A DNA stretch of 13,278 bases, taken from contig JAZRTS010000127.1 in NCBI GenBank assembly GCA_045652135.1, forward strand, positions 1 through 13,278. Reading direction: 5' to 3'. This document shows positions 1 through 8,138 of the stretch, one piece after another. This DNA is from RGIG7213 sp045652135. Its GTDB lineage: Bacteria > Bacillota > Clostridia > Oscillospirales > CAG-272. Under the pieces are notes generated by a model that saw nothing but the letters and a program-made list of their open reading frames with translations, ran no database searches and had not been told where the DNA came from. Position numbers and translations under genes: made by a program. How positions within the stretch are numbered: position 1 is the stretch's first letter; each line of letters opens with the position of its first letter.

Positions 1-635
1 TCAAGTGAAAACTCACCGCATACGGTACGGCGGAGTGACGCCATAACACCTCCGCAACCGAGCTTTTTGCCGATGTCGGCGCAAAGCGTTCTGATGTACG
101 TACCCTTTGAACAGGTGACTTCAAGCGAATATTCATTATCGGAAATATATTCAGCCTTTATGCTGTCGATATGCACAGGTCGGCTTTCACGCTCAACTTC
201 AATACCTCGGCGTGCCAGATCAACGAGCTTTTCGCCGCCCACCTTCAGCGCCGAATACATCGGAGGTGTTTGCATTATATCACCAACGAATGACGAAACT
301 GCACGAAAAACCTCGTCTTTATCGGGAATTTTATCGCACACGGATAAAACCGTGCCGCTTGTGTCCTCGGTGTCGGTGGTGATGCCGAGACGGAGCGTTG
401 TTTTATACGTTTTACTGTCGTATGTAAGATACTCTGCCGCCTTTGCCGCCCTGCCTATCAGTACGACAAGCACACCGGTCGCCATAGGATCGAGCGTACC
501 GGTGTGTCCTGTTTTCTTTGTACCGTACAGTTTTCGCATTTTAAATACGACATCGTGCGAGGTCATCCCACACGGCTTGTCAATGGGAATTATACCTTGA
601 AATTCAGGTATATTTGCGTTTTTTTCTGTACTCAT
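1..635 (-). CDS. truB: tRNA pseudouridine synthase B (partial, C-terminus outside window)
   Basis: TruB converts U55 of the tRNA T-loop to pseudouridine in the cytoplasm. My reading of the reverse strand gives about 211 residues from an ATG at 635-633. They include KPCGMTSHDVV (20-30), then GHTGTLDPMATG (43-54) with the catalytic Asp at 49, then PPMYSALKVGG and SKGTYVRTLCADIG, all TruB hallmarks. The family is usually about 290-310 residues, so roughly the last third, including any C-terminal RNA-binding part, lies beyond base 1. The start follows the stop of the upstream lipoprotein gene by 11 bp. Its Shine-Dalgarno is weak (GAGAAAA, overlapping that stop), which suggests translation coupled to the upstream gene. 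It is the last visible gene of the long minus-strand string. Identification is firm from motifs; co-transcription is inferred from spacing. Confidence 0.95.
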   Translation of the reverse strand, partial: MSTEKNANIPEFQGIIPIDKPCGMTSHDVVFKMRKLYGTKKTGHTGTLDPMATGVLVVLIGRAAKAAEYLTYDSKTYKTTLRLGITTDTEDTSGTVLSVCDKIPDKDEVFRAVSSFVGDIMQTPPMYSALKVGGEKLVDLARRGIEVERESRPVHIDSIKAEYISDNEYSLEVTCSKGTYIRTLCADIGKKLGCGGVMASLRRTVCGEFSL

Positions 636-646
636 ATTAAATTTTC

Positions 647-1423
647 TCAATCAACAATGAAAAACATGCCGAGTATATCGTCAGTAGTGTCTTCAACGTA
701 TGTTGCTACACAGCCAAACACAAAATATTCACCGCGCTTCATGCAGAACATCGTTTCGTAAACCGGTACGCCGTTTATTTCGACATAAATATCCATTCCT
801 CTGAATGTTTCGCCGCCTATTTCAACGTCACAAAGCTCATACTTGAAGTTCTTACCGCCCATATTTGCAAAAGTCGATTCTATTGAGTCTACACTGCTTG
901 TAAGCGCTTTGTCGATGTCCGTCAAAAGAACTGCAATCTTCGTGCCTTTTTGAAATGAAATGTTTATCGTTGAGGCAGTTTCCTGATTTGCCGCATACAT
1001 ATCAATATAAACTGCTGCGTTTTTCACCTGTTCAAGGTAGTCTTCATCATAATAAGACTGTGTGATACCGTTTATCTGCGCTATCTGTTCATCATTGTAG
1101 AACACCCAGCTGTCATCGAGCGTACAGCCGATTCCGATAAAATCACTCTTGTATGTGTTGCCGTCTATGTTACCGAGGGTAAGCTCTTTTTCTTCCTCTG
1201 TAACGGCATCCGTTTCCGCTTCTGTCACAGCATCTGTTTCAGCTTCCGTAACCGCTTCTGTAACAGCATCCGTAACCGCTTCTGTTTCAGCATCCGTAAC
1301 AGCTGACGTATCCGTTGAGATAGGTTTGCTTTCGGGGGAGGTTGTTACGTCGTCATTACCCACACACGATGCGGCACTTAAAAGAATAGCCGCTGAAAGA
1401 AATAAAACTGCTAATTTTTTCAT
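647..1423 (-). CDS. Secreted lipoprotein with Thr/Glu/Asp/Ala repeat linker, function unknown
   Basis: I do not recognise a named family. The 258-residue product starts with a lipoprotein signal peptide: KK, a hydrophobic stretch, then the lipobox LSAASC with the lipidated Cys at 20. It should therefore be anchored on the outer face of the cytoplasmic membrane. Residues about 42-78 are a low-complexity acidic linker built from VTEA, ETDA and VTDA units. Residues about 85-258 form a compact-looking domain of alternating strands and helices ending in FIVD. Its rough make-up (DSWVFYND near the start, a central helix, late strands) recalls PsbP/Mog1-like folds, but that is a guess. The start is supported by an AAGGAG site inside the 3' end of the homocysteine methyltransferase gene, whose stop lies 2 bp away. 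truB follows after 11 bp. There is nothing in the sequence that assigns a substrate or partner. Confidence 0.85.
   Translation of the reverse strand: MKKLAVLFLSAAILLSAASCVGNDDVTTSPESKPISTDTSAVTDAETEAVTDAVTEAVTEAETDAVTEAETDAVTEEEKELTLGNIDGNTYKSDFIGIGCTLDDSWVFYNDEQIAQINGITQSYYDEDYLEQVKNAAVYIDMYAANQETASTINISFQKGTKIAVLLTDIDKALTSSVDSIESTFANMGGKNFKYELCDVEIGGETFRGMDIYVEINGVPVYETMFCMKRGEYFVFGCVATYVEDTTDDILGMFFIVD
1190..1300 (-). repeat. Degenerate tandem repeat coding the T/E/D/A linker
   Basis: The stretch encodes successive four-residue units of the type VTEA, ETDA and VTDA. At DNA level this gives imperfect 12- and 24-bp periodicity, visible on the plus strand as recurring gcatccgtaac and gcttctgt words. 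Units differ at synonymous and first codon positions, so the array is not freshly duplicated. It can still be a site of unit gain and loss that changes the linker length of the lipoprotein. Confidence 0.7.
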
Positions 1424-1425
1424 TT

Positions 1426-2592
1426 TTATATCTCCTTATAAAGTGTTTTTCCTGCATAGGAATATGCAAATTTGTCACATTCATCTCGGTCGCCGCACAA
1501 AACAAGCGGCGCTGTTATGTATGCAAGCTGTTCGTTCAAAAGGTCACATTCACCCTGATTTAACCTTACAAAGCCGTAGCCGTATTGCTCCTCCTGCGCT
1601 TCGACATCCTCGTAAAGATAGTCGGAAACATCTGCAGGTTCGGGCATATCGTTTTCGTCAACCTTGGCAAATTTACGTGTGTTCGACACGGTATTTACAA
1701 AGTCAAAATCAAGCGCTTCGGGGTATGTAAGAGGTGTACTTTCGGTACACTCCTTTATTTTTTTTATATATTCCTTATTTGTACCGCAGCAGCCGCCAAG
1801 AATTCCTATGCCGTTTTTAAGTGCTTCGGGAATAAAGGAGGCAAACTGTTCAACCGTCAGGTCAAAGCCGCCGTCATCCTTAGGAAGTCCTGCGTTGGGC
1901 TTTGCGATAAGCTCAATACCCATCGCGCGTGCGTACGGCGACACCTTTTTAAGAATATCGATTATGAGGTCGGGGCCGAACGAGCAGTTAAGACCGAATG
2001 CCGAAATGCCGAGCTCGGCAAGTGTGATAAGCGAGGGTATTACCTCGTCACCGCACAGCGTTTTTCCGTTTTTGTCAACAGTGAGCGTTACAAACACGGG
2101 CTTGTCGGACACTTCCTTTACAGCCGTCACAGCCGCCTTTGCTTCAAGAGTGGAAATACACGTTTCGGCTGTGAAAAAGTCCACAAAATGTTCAGCGCCC
2201 ATTACGGCTTGCTTGTATTCCTCAACGGCAAAATCAAATGTGTCATCGCCCATCGGGTAGAACATAGCGCCCGATGGTGCAACGGATGCGCCGAGAAGAT
2301 GCTCACCTGCGCTTTCACGGCTTATTTTAGCCGCAAGCATACAAACCTCACGCGCTGACAGCAGCACGCCGTTTTCTTCAAGTATTCTCGGTGTTGCGCC
2401 AAATGTGCAAGCGTACACGGCGTCAGACCCTGCGCTGTAATAATCTCTTTGTATTTCCTGCACCGCTTCGGGATGGTCAAGCACCCACATCTGTACGTTT
2501 TCGCCTGCCGGCAGTCCTCTTTTTATAAGCTCCGTGCCCGTTGCGCCGTCAAGCACCAAGGGAAGCTTAAAGGGAAATTTACCCTTACCCAT
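1426..2592 (-). CDS. Stand-alone homocysteine S-methyltransferase domain protein with C-terminal extension
   Basis: This family transfers a methyl group to homocysteine to make methionine, using a zinc-bound thiolate. The product is 388 residues from the ATG at 2592-2590. I prefer this start to the in-frame one 63 bp upstream because DGATGTEL (15-22), the normal N-terminal motif, then sits in its usual place, and the longer form would run well into cysS. Zinc ligands are visible as GLNCSFGP (Cys203) and GGCCGT (Cys268, Cys269). The Hcy domain ends near residue 285. There is no pterin-binding or cobalamin-binding domain, unlike full MetH. The remaining ~95 residues are acidic, contain a Tyr-rich patch near 326-340, and do not resemble a domain I know. 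The gene begins 1 bp after the cysS stop, fitting a sulfur amino acid cluster with cysS and cysE. The methyl donor cannot be told from sequence; a separate B12/pterin protein elsewhere is one possibility. Confidence 0.85.
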   Translation of the reverse strand: MGKGKFPFKLPLVLDGATGTELIKRGLPAGENVQMWVLDHPEAVQEIQRDYYSAGSDAVYACTFGATPRILEENGVLLSAREVCMLAAKISRESAGEHLLGASVAPSGAMFYPMGDDTFDFAVEEYKQAVMGAEHFVDFFTAETCISTLEAKAAVTAVKEVSDKPVFVTLTVDKNGKTLCGDEVIPSLITLAELGISAFGLNCSFGPDLIIDILKKVSPYARAMGIELIAKPNAGLPKDDGGFDLTVEQFASFIPEALKNGIGILGGCCGTNKEYIKKIKECTESTPLTYPEALDFDFVNTVSNTRKFAKVDENDMPEPADVSDYLYEDVEAQEEQYGYGFVRLNQGECDLLNEQLAYITAPLVLCGDRDECDKFAYSYAGKTLYKEI

Positions 2593-2593
2593 T

Positions 2594-3985
2594 TTAAACT
2601 CTCTTATATTTTGTGCCTGCAGGGGTGTCTTCAAGGATGATTCCCTTATCCGCAAGCTCTTTTCTTATGCAGTCAGCGAGGGCATAGTTCTTCGCCTTCT
2701 TCGCTTCAGCTCTTTCTGCTATCTTTGCAAGTATTTCGGAGTCATCGTCAGCGCTTTCCTTTTTCTCAATGCCGAGAAGCGTTGTAAGCTCACGAAGCAC
2801 ACCGTAGAGGTATTCCGCGCTTTCAAGGCTCATAGGAGTCTTGCCGTTTACAAGGAGGTTACAGTCCTTTACAAGCTCAAACACAGCGGCGATACCGTCA
2901 GCGGTATTGAGGTCATCGTCCATCGCCGTGATGAACTGCGCACGTCTTTCATCAGCCGTCTTCTTGACGGATTCATCAAGCGTACCGCTTACCGCGTTCT
3001 TTATGTAGAACGAAAGGCTTTCCTCACAGTTGTGTATACGGTCAAGGGCGGAAAGCGATGCTTCAAGCACCTCTGCCGAGTAGTTGACGGGCTTTCTGTA
3101 GTGAGCCGACAAAAGGAAGTATCTTATAACATCGTATCCGTACTTTTCGGCAACGTCACGAACCGTGAAGAAGTTACCGAGGGATTTTGACATTTTTTCG
3201 TTGTCAACGGAGATAAATCCGTTGTGAAGCCAGAAGTTTGCAAACGTACAGCCGCAAGCCGCTTCAGACTGTGCAATTTCGTTTTCGTGGTGGGGGAATG
3301 CAAGGTCCTTACCGCCGCAGTGAATGTCAATGGGCTGACCGAGGTACTTTCTTACCATAGCCGAACATTCAATGTGCCAGCCGGGACGTCCTTTGCCCCA
3401 GGGGCTATCCCATGCAGGCTCGCCGGGCTTTGCCGCTTTCCAGAGAGCAAAGTCAAGCGGATCGCGCTTCTGGTCGGAAACGTCTATTCTTGCGCCTGCT
3501 TCAAGCTCGTCAATGGGCATGTGCGACAGCTTGCCGTAGCCCTTGAACTTTTTGGGCTGGAAGTAAACGTCGCCGCACGATTCATAAGCAAAACCCTTTT
3601 CGATAAGCACGCTTACGATGTCGATGATGCTGTCGATGTTTTCAGTAGCCTTGGGGTGAATGGTCGCCTTTTTGATGCCGAGGCCCTCTGCATCCGTGAA
3701 GTATTCCTTTATATACTTTTCGGCAACCTCAGATGATGTGATGCCCTCTTCGTTTGCTTTTTTGATTATTTTATCGTCAACGTCGGTGAAGTTCTGCGCA
3801 AATGTCACCTTGTAGCCTCTGTATTCGAGGTATCTTCTGAGCATATCGAAAACGACGAAACAACGTGCGTTTCCTATGTGGAAAAAGTTATATACCGTAG
3901 GGCCGCAGGCGTACATTCTTACGTGGCCTTCTTCTATCGGCACAAGCTCCGCCTTTTCACCTGTCATCGTGTTAAAAAGTTTCAT
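2594..3985 (-). CDS. cysS: Cysteinyl-tRNA synthetase
   Basis: CysS charges tRNA-Cys with cysteine, a class I synthetase acting in the cytoplasm. The chosen ATG at 3985-3983 gives 463 residues, the normal length. An upstream in-frame ATG would add 17 basic residues overlapping cysE, while the chosen start has an AGAGGAAAA ribosome site just ahead. Motifs in order are YACGPTVYN (25-33), the HIGH-type HIGNAR (36-41), NFTDVDDKI (65-73), WHIECSAM (203-210), FPHHENEIAQSEA (230-242) and KMSKS (264-268). The zinc ligands expected for the family are present: Cys27, Cys207, His232 and Glu236. It starts 13 bp after the cysE stop and ends 1 bp before the homocysteine methyltransferase. The cysE-cysS pairing is common in Firmicutes, often under a Cys-specific T-box, but no room for such a leader exists here. 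Confidence 0.97.
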   Translation of the reverse strand: MKLFNTMTGEKAELVPIEEGHVRMYACGPTVYNFFHIGNARCFVVFDMLRRYLEYRGYKVTFAQNFTDVDDKIIKKANEEGITSSEVAEKYIKEYFTDAEGLGIKKATIHPKATENIDSIIDIVSVLIEKGFAYESCGDVYFQPKKFKGYGKLSHMPIDELEAGARIDVSDQKRDPLDFALWKAAKPGEPAWDSPWGKGRPGWHIECSAMVRKYLGQPIDIHCGGKDLAFPHHENEIAQSEAACGCTFANFWLHNGFISVDNEKMSKSLGNFFTVRDVAEKYGYDVIRYFLLSAHYRKPVNYSAEVLEASLSALDRIHNCEESLSFYIKNAVSGTLDESVKKTADERRAQFITAMDDDLNTADGIAAVFELVKDCNLLVNGKTPMSLESAEYLYGVLRELTTLLGIEKKESADDDSEILAKIAERAEAKKAKNYALADCIRKELADKGIILEDTPAGTKYKRV

Positions 3986-3998
3986 AGTGTTTTCCTCT

Positions 3999-4721
3999 TT
4001 ATTCTTGTTCTTTGAGCTTTTTCTCAAGCTCCTCAATTCGTTCGGTAAGCTTTGCTATTTCCTGCGCCACCGGGTCGGGAACGTGGATCTGGTCAAGATC
4101 CTGCGCTTCATTCTTTACCGCTTTTTTAGCCACAGCCTTTGCAGGAATACCGACGGCGGTGGTGTTTTCGGGCACCTCGTGAAGCACGACGGCACCTGCC
4201 GCTATCTTTGAATTGTCGCCGACCTTGAACGGGCCGAGCACCTTTGCGCCTGCGCCGACCATTACGTTATTACCGAGCGTGGGGTGACGCTTTCCGACGT
4301 CCTTACCCGTACCGCCGAGCGTAACGCCTTGGTATATCGTACAGTTGTCGCCGATCTCTGCCGTTTCGCCTATAACGACACCGCAGCCGTGGTCAATGAA
4401 AAGCCCTCTGCCGATAGTAGCACCGGGGTGTATCTCAATACCCGTTGCAAACTTTGCCGCCTGGCTTATCGCACGCGCGGCAAACGGATGCTTTTTGTTT
4501 ATCTTGTGCGCAACACGGTGCGCCATAACCGCATGAAGTCCCGAATACAGGAACAGTACCTCCGATTTACTCGTTGCCGCGGGGTCGCGCTCCATTATAG
4601 CGGTTATATCATCGTTTACGTCAAGTATGCAGTCCGTGATAAAATCCACCGCATCAACCGCGAAATTCGCGCGTCTTACTGCATTTGACAGTACGTTTGT
4701 TTTCTTAATATGTTTTTTCAC
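3999..4721 (-). CDS. cysE: Serine O-acetyltransferase
   Basis: CysE acetylates L-serine with acetyl-CoA to give O-acetylserine, the carbon skeleton for cysteine. The 240-residue protein has a helical N-terminal part (to about 90), then a left-handed beta-helix of hexapeptide repeats. It contains GIEIHPGATIG (94-104), FIDHGCGVVIGETAEIG (108-124) with the catalytic His at 111, and QGVTLGGTGK (131-140). It is the short Bacillus/EpsC-type form. Glu96 occupies the position of E. coli Asp143, as I recall for Bacillus enzymes. Residues about 218-240 form a charged heptad helix, a possible coiled coil that may help oligomerise. The start is GTG, with AAAGGAA ahead of it overlapping the stop of the M23-like gene (14-bp gap). 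It feeds the adjoining cysS and methionine gene by theme. No cysK is in view. Confidence 0.95.
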   Translation of the reverse strand: MKKHIKKTNVLSNAVRRANFAVDAVDFITDCILDVNDDITAIMERDPAATSKSEVLFLYSGLHAVMAHRVAHKINKKHPFAARAISQAAKFATGIEIHPGATIGRGLFIDHGCGVVIGETAEIGDNCTIYQGVTLGGTGKDVGKRHPTLGNNVMVGAGAKVLGPFKVGDNSKIAAGAVVLHEVPENTTAVGIPAKAVAKKAVKNEAQDLDQIHVPDPVAQEIAKLTERIEELEKKLKEQE

Positions 4722-4735
4722 TTTCGTAAATTCCT

Positions 4736-6370
4736 TTATGCTGTAGGTAATACAAAACCGTTTTCAATAAGCCACGTGGGAGAAACGAACGTATCTCCGA
4801 CAGACACCGCCGAGAAAAGGCGCTTAGTCGTTTCACCGAAGCCGCTTCCGTCGTTGGGCGCAAGCTTCTGTCCCTGAGTTACCTCGTCACCGACATTGAT
4901 ACCTGTTATATCAAGTCTTGTGTACCACGATCTTACGCCGAGGCCGTGGTCAACGACGATAAATCCGCCGAACAGCGTATCCGTGCCAACGTAAGCAACC
5001 TTACCTGATGCCATAGCCGTTGCGTAACTGCCCTTGTAAAGACGTGATTCTATACCTGCGTGAATGTAAGATGATTCCTCTGCATTAAATTTTATCGGGT
5101 TGCCGTAGCCGGTAATATACGACTGCTCGCGAGTGGGGAAAAGTATCTTTTCTTCACCGAGCCACTTTGATGACGATTCGCCGTTCATTATTTCGCCCAT
5201 AAGCGTTTTGAGCGCGGATACGTTCGCATCCGTCATATATTCTTCAAGCGTGGATTTCTTGATGTCTATTTCTTTCGTTACGTATTCCTTATCAAGAATA
5301 TTTACGTCGTACGTTGAGGATATCGCTCCGCACTTCAGAGTTATGGTATATTTGCCTGCCTGCGTGTCATGCGTCGTCGGAATGACGGCATATGCGTTTT
5401 CGCCGTCCGAGTAAAACTTCGGCACTGCGCCGAGTGACGGCTCAGACGAGAATTCGACCTTCGACGGATCGACATTCGCACCGCCTATAATGATAACGCC
5501 GCCTTTTTCAACGAACGGCTGTCCTGTATGCTCAAGCATGGTCGTCCAGATGTTGAACGAAGGGGATGCCTTGACCGTAGCGCGGAATACGTAGCTTCCA
5601 GAACCGACGCCTATAGCGCCTTCTTCCTCGCGCCACTGTACGTCGATCTTCACGGTGTAAGCCGTTTCGTGTTCGGGATATATACCCGTGAATTCATTGA
5701 ACGGACGCGTAACGGATGTACCGTCGTCCTCTGTCATCGTTATGTAAACGTCCGTGTCCAGCGGCTTTCTCGTAAACAACATTCCGAGATCCCCTGCGCT
5801 GACACGTCCGATATCTGCAATTTCACTTGATGTGGGAATTTTCGAATCAACGTAATCTCCCTTTACGTTGCGGTATCTCCACGTAAATTCCGAAGGAGAT
5901 ATCACCGTATTTCCTTCTCCCGCGGTAAACACCGGAACGTCATACGTATATAAGAACGAGGCAAGCTCAAGGGATGCAAAATTACGTCCGTCCTCGGCCT
6001 TGGCGCGGTAAGGCACCTTGTCGCTGTCGTTGTAAAAATAAATATCCTCAAGCCTTTCAACGTTCATATAAACGGAATATTCTTCCGTTATATTTTCGCC
6101 TTTGAGTATTGCTTTGAATAAATTGAATCTGAATGCCTCGTCGGGAATGGCATCGACCTTCTCTCCTTTAAGAAGAGCTGACAGTATTTTGATCGTTTCA
6201 CCGTCCTCGGTATCGATCTTTTCGCCTGTCGGTGTTTCAACCTCAGCGGAAACGATCAGAGAGCTGTTATCCGTGAGTTTATCAAACGGGGGATTGTACG
6301 ATAAAAACGCGAGTACAGTCGGAACGAACAGAATTATTATTAAGACCGTTGCCAAAAACTTGTTTTTCAC
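4736..6370 (-). CDS. Membrane-anchored protein with degenerate M23 (LytM-like) domain
   Basis: The 544-residue product has one N-terminal hydrophobic segment (about 5-24), probably an uncleaved anchor. A large extracellular beta-rich region follows (about 40-400) with Ig-like stretches, such as the one ending in GKYTITLKCG. Residues about 420-535 have the M23 fold pattern: HAGIE at 437-441, then VVDHGLGVRSWYTRL, then NVGDEVTQGQKL. Active M23 enzymes have HxGxD, YxHL and HxH. Here the Asp is Glu441, the YxHL His is Arg485, and the HLH triad is RLF (517-519). It therefore keeps the scaffold but has lost most zinc and catalytic residues, so it is probably a non-hydrolytic scaffold or regulator, as known for EnvC, NlpD or SpoIIQ-type proteins. 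The start is GTG with a GGAAAGG site; 38 bp separate it from the thioesterase gene. Partner and stage of action are unknown. Confidence 0.85.
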   Translation of the reverse strand: MKNKFLATVLIIILFVPTVLAFLSYNPPFDKLTDNSSLIVSAEVETPTGEKIDTEDGETIKILSALLKGEKVDAIPDEAFRFNLFKAILKGENITEEYSVYMNVERLEDIYFYNDSDKVPYRAKAEDGRNFASLELASFLYTYDVPVFTAGEGNTVISPSEFTWRYRNVKGDYVDSKIPTSSEIADIGRVSAGDLGMLFTRKPLDTDVYITMTEDDGTSVTRPFNEFTGIYPEHETAYTVKIDVQWREEEGAIGVGSGSYVFRATVKASPSFNIWTTMLEHTGQPFVEKGGVIIIGGANVDPSKVEFSSEPSLGAVPKFYSDGENAYAVIPTTHDTQAGKYTITLKCGAISSTYDVNILDKEYVTKEIDIKKSTLEEYMTDANVSALKTLMGEIMNGESSSKWLGEEKILFPTREQSYITGYGNPIKFNAEESSYIHAGIESRLYKGSYATAMASGKVAYVGTDTLFGGFIVVDHGLGVRSWYTRLDITGINVGDEVTQGQKLAPNDGSGFGETTKRLFSAVSVGDTFVSPTWLIENGFVLPTA

Positions 6371-6408
6371 CGGTGTACCTTTCCTTTCTTTTTCAGTCGA
6401 GTTTGCTT

Positions 6409-7167
6409 TTACGCTTCTGAAAGCGCGACGTGCGCTTCCACATTTGTTTTTCCGTCGCCTCGTACGGTGCGGAAATAGTATACTCCGTCTTCTTTGTAAG
6501 AATAAATTTTAACTGTGTCGCCGAGCGGAGCATCGGCAACGAAGCTGATATTGATACTTGAGATGTAACGTCCCTTATCACGCGAAAATCTTTCATAACG
6601 CATTTCGGGGATAAATGACGCAAGCATATCGGGATAGTTTGTGTTGTTTATGTGACCGTTCAAGTCAATGTCGGAATAAAGCACGTTTTTTTCTCCGACA
6701 AATTCAAGCTTTTCGGGGCAGGGTATGCGAAGGTGTCTCGGTACTTCCACCGAGCAGGTGTCGTCATCGCGAACCGATAAGTCCTCGTATTCCGACACGC
6801 GCAGGATCTTATCGCCGTTTTCAATTATCGCCCACGCGGATGCGCCCTCGGCAATAAGCTCGTTTTGGCAAAAAACTTTATAGAGTCTTTCGCTGACGAC
6901 GCCGCGTTCCTTTGATATCCAGCTTTCAACCGTAAGCTCGTCGTAAGCGTGAACCGTACGGTAAACATTCATATTGAACTTACAGAGAATAAATCCTCTG
7001 TTTTTTTCAGCCATATCTACGGTGGTTTTTCTGCCGTTCGGGGCTGTCATTTTCTGAAGCTGCAGGTTTGCACACTCCTGCATGTGCCGCAGCACGGCGG
7101 ATGCCCTCATATTACCGAAGGCATCCTCATCGTGCACGCTGACTGTAAATTTTGCTGTTTCTTTCAT
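6409..7167 (-). CDS. Acyl-ACP thioesterase
   Basis: This FatA/FatB-like family hydrolyses acyl-ACP to free fatty acid plus ACP in the cytoplasm. The 252 residues match the usual bacterial length and divide into two hotdog domains. The first (about 1-130) includes RHMQECANLQL and the strand YRTVHAYDELTVESW (69-83). The second begins near 155 and carries SDIDLNGHINNTNY (165-178), the family signature with Asp168, Asn170 and His172. The ATG lies 3 bp after the fba stop with only a weak AAGG site in the fba tail, so coupled translation is likely. Chain-length preference cannot be read from sequence. In Clostridia such enzymes are taken to release fatty acids for membrane or export pools; a specific role here is inference. 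The family call is secure. Confidence 0.92.
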   Translation of the reverse strand: MKETAKFTVSVHDEDAFGNMRASAVLRHMQECANLQLQKMTAPNGRKTTVDMAEKNRGFILCKFNMNVYRTVHAYDELTVESWISKERGVVSERLYKVFCQNELIAEGASAWAIIENGDKILRVSEYEDLSVRDDDTCSVEVPRHLRIPCPEKLEFVGEKNVLYSDIDLNGHINNTNYPDMLASFIPEMRYERFSRDKGRYISSINISFVADAPLGDTVKIYSYKEDGVYYFRTVRGDGKTNVEAHVALSEA

Positions 7168-7170
7168 TAA

Positions 7171-8100
7171 TTACGCCTTGCCGTTTGAACCGAGAACGTT
7201 TACGAGCTTGTGACGTACAACTTCCTTGATTATCTTGCGAGCGTTGCCGAGGTAGTTTCTGGGGTCGAATACTTCGGGCTTGTTCGTGAATATTTCACGG
7301 ATACCTGCTGTCATAGCGATACGGAGGTCAGAGTCCATATTGATCTTACATACAGCGGATGCTGCAGCCTGACGGAGCATTTCTTCGGGAATACCCTTTG
7401 CGCCGCCCATAGAACCGCCGCAAGCGTTGATCTTTGCAACGAGCTCCTCATCAATGCTGGAAGCGCCGTGAAGAACGATCGGGTAACCGGGCATTATCTT
7501 TGTGATCTCTTCGAGAATATCGAATCTGAGCTTTGCTTCGCCTGTGAACTTGAATGCGCCGTGGCTCGTACCGATAGCGATAGCAAGGCTGTCAACGCCT
7601 GTTCTGGAAACGAATTCTTCAACCTCGGAGGGCTTCGTGTAGGAAGCATCTTCAGCGGATACGTTTACTTCGTCCTCGATGCCTGCGAGCTTACCGAGCT
7701 CACCTTCAACAACAACGCCCTTGTCGTGAGCATACTCAACGACCTTCTTTGTAAGAGCGATGTTTTCCTCAAACGATGCGTGCGAGCCGTCGATCATTAC
7801 AGATGAAAAGCCTGCATCGATACATTCCTTACAAGCCTCAAAGCTTGCGCCGTGGTCAAGGTGAAGTGCTAAGTCAATGCCTGTTGTTTCCATTGCAGCA
7901 TTTACCATTCCCATAAGGTATTCCTTGCCTGCATACTTCATCGCGCTGGAGGAAACCTGAAGGATAACGGGGGATTTTTCCTCCGCACACGCTTCGGTAA
8001 CCGCCTGAATTATCTCCATGTTGTTGATGTTGAAAGCGCCGATAGCGTAACCGCCGTCATAAGCCTTCTTGAACATGTCCTTTGTTGTAACAAGTGCCAT
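7171..8100 (-). CDS. fba: Class II fructose-1,6-bisphosphate aldolase
   Basis: The enzyme cleaves fructose-1,6-bisphosphate to glyceraldehyde-3-phosphate and dihydroxyacetone phosphate in glycolysis, and runs in reverse in gluconeogenesis. The 309-residue product has the class II barrel motifs: LHLDHG (79-84, Asp82 and zinc ligand His83), MIDGSHASFEEN (102-113), VEGELG (131-136), GTSHGAFK (178-185, His180), VLHGAS (209-214, His211) and NMDSDLR (254-260, phosphate/substrate contact). All expected zinc ligands are present. The ATG is preceded by a clean AAGGAG at 8115-8110. It is the first gene of the minus-strand string and has its own sigma-A-like promoter. Related tagatose-bisphosphate aldolases share the fold, but length and housekeeping context favour Fba. 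Confidence 0.95.
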   Translation of the reverse strand: MALVTTKDMFKKAYDGGYAIGAFNINNMEIIQAVTEACAEEKSPVILQVSSSAMKYAGKEYLMGMVNAAMETTGIDLALHLDHGASFEACKECIDAGFSSVMIDGSHASFEENIALTKKVVEYAHDKGVVVEGELGKLAGIEDEVNVSAEDASYTKPSEVEEFVSRTGVDSLAIAIGTSHGAFKFTGEAKLRFDILEEITKIMPGYPIVLHGASSIDEELVAKINACGGSMGGAKGIPEEMLRQAAASAVCKINMDSDLRIAMTAGIREIFTNKPEVFDPRNYLGNARKIIKEVVRHKLVNVLGSNGKA

Positions 8101-8138
8101 TTTTTTGTTCTCCTTAAAAATAATATACTAACGTACGT

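Noticed and set aside
67..600. Plus-strand open frame of 177 codons
   Set aside because: It is antisense to truB, which carries clear catalytic motifs on the minus strand.
1190..1300. CRISPR-like array from regular repeats
   Set aside because: The repeats are short, imperfect, lack spacers, and lie in frame within a lipoprotein gene as a T/E/D/A linker.
1585..2358. Long plus-strand open frame (257 codons)
   Set aside because: It is antisense to the homocysteine methyltransferase, whose motifs are unmistakable. The reverse product is Cys/Phe/Arg-rich with no family features.
3986..4036. Longer N-terminus for cysS
   Set aside because: The added 17 residues are basic and overlap cysE; the ATG at 3985 has a proper ribosome site and the family's normal start.
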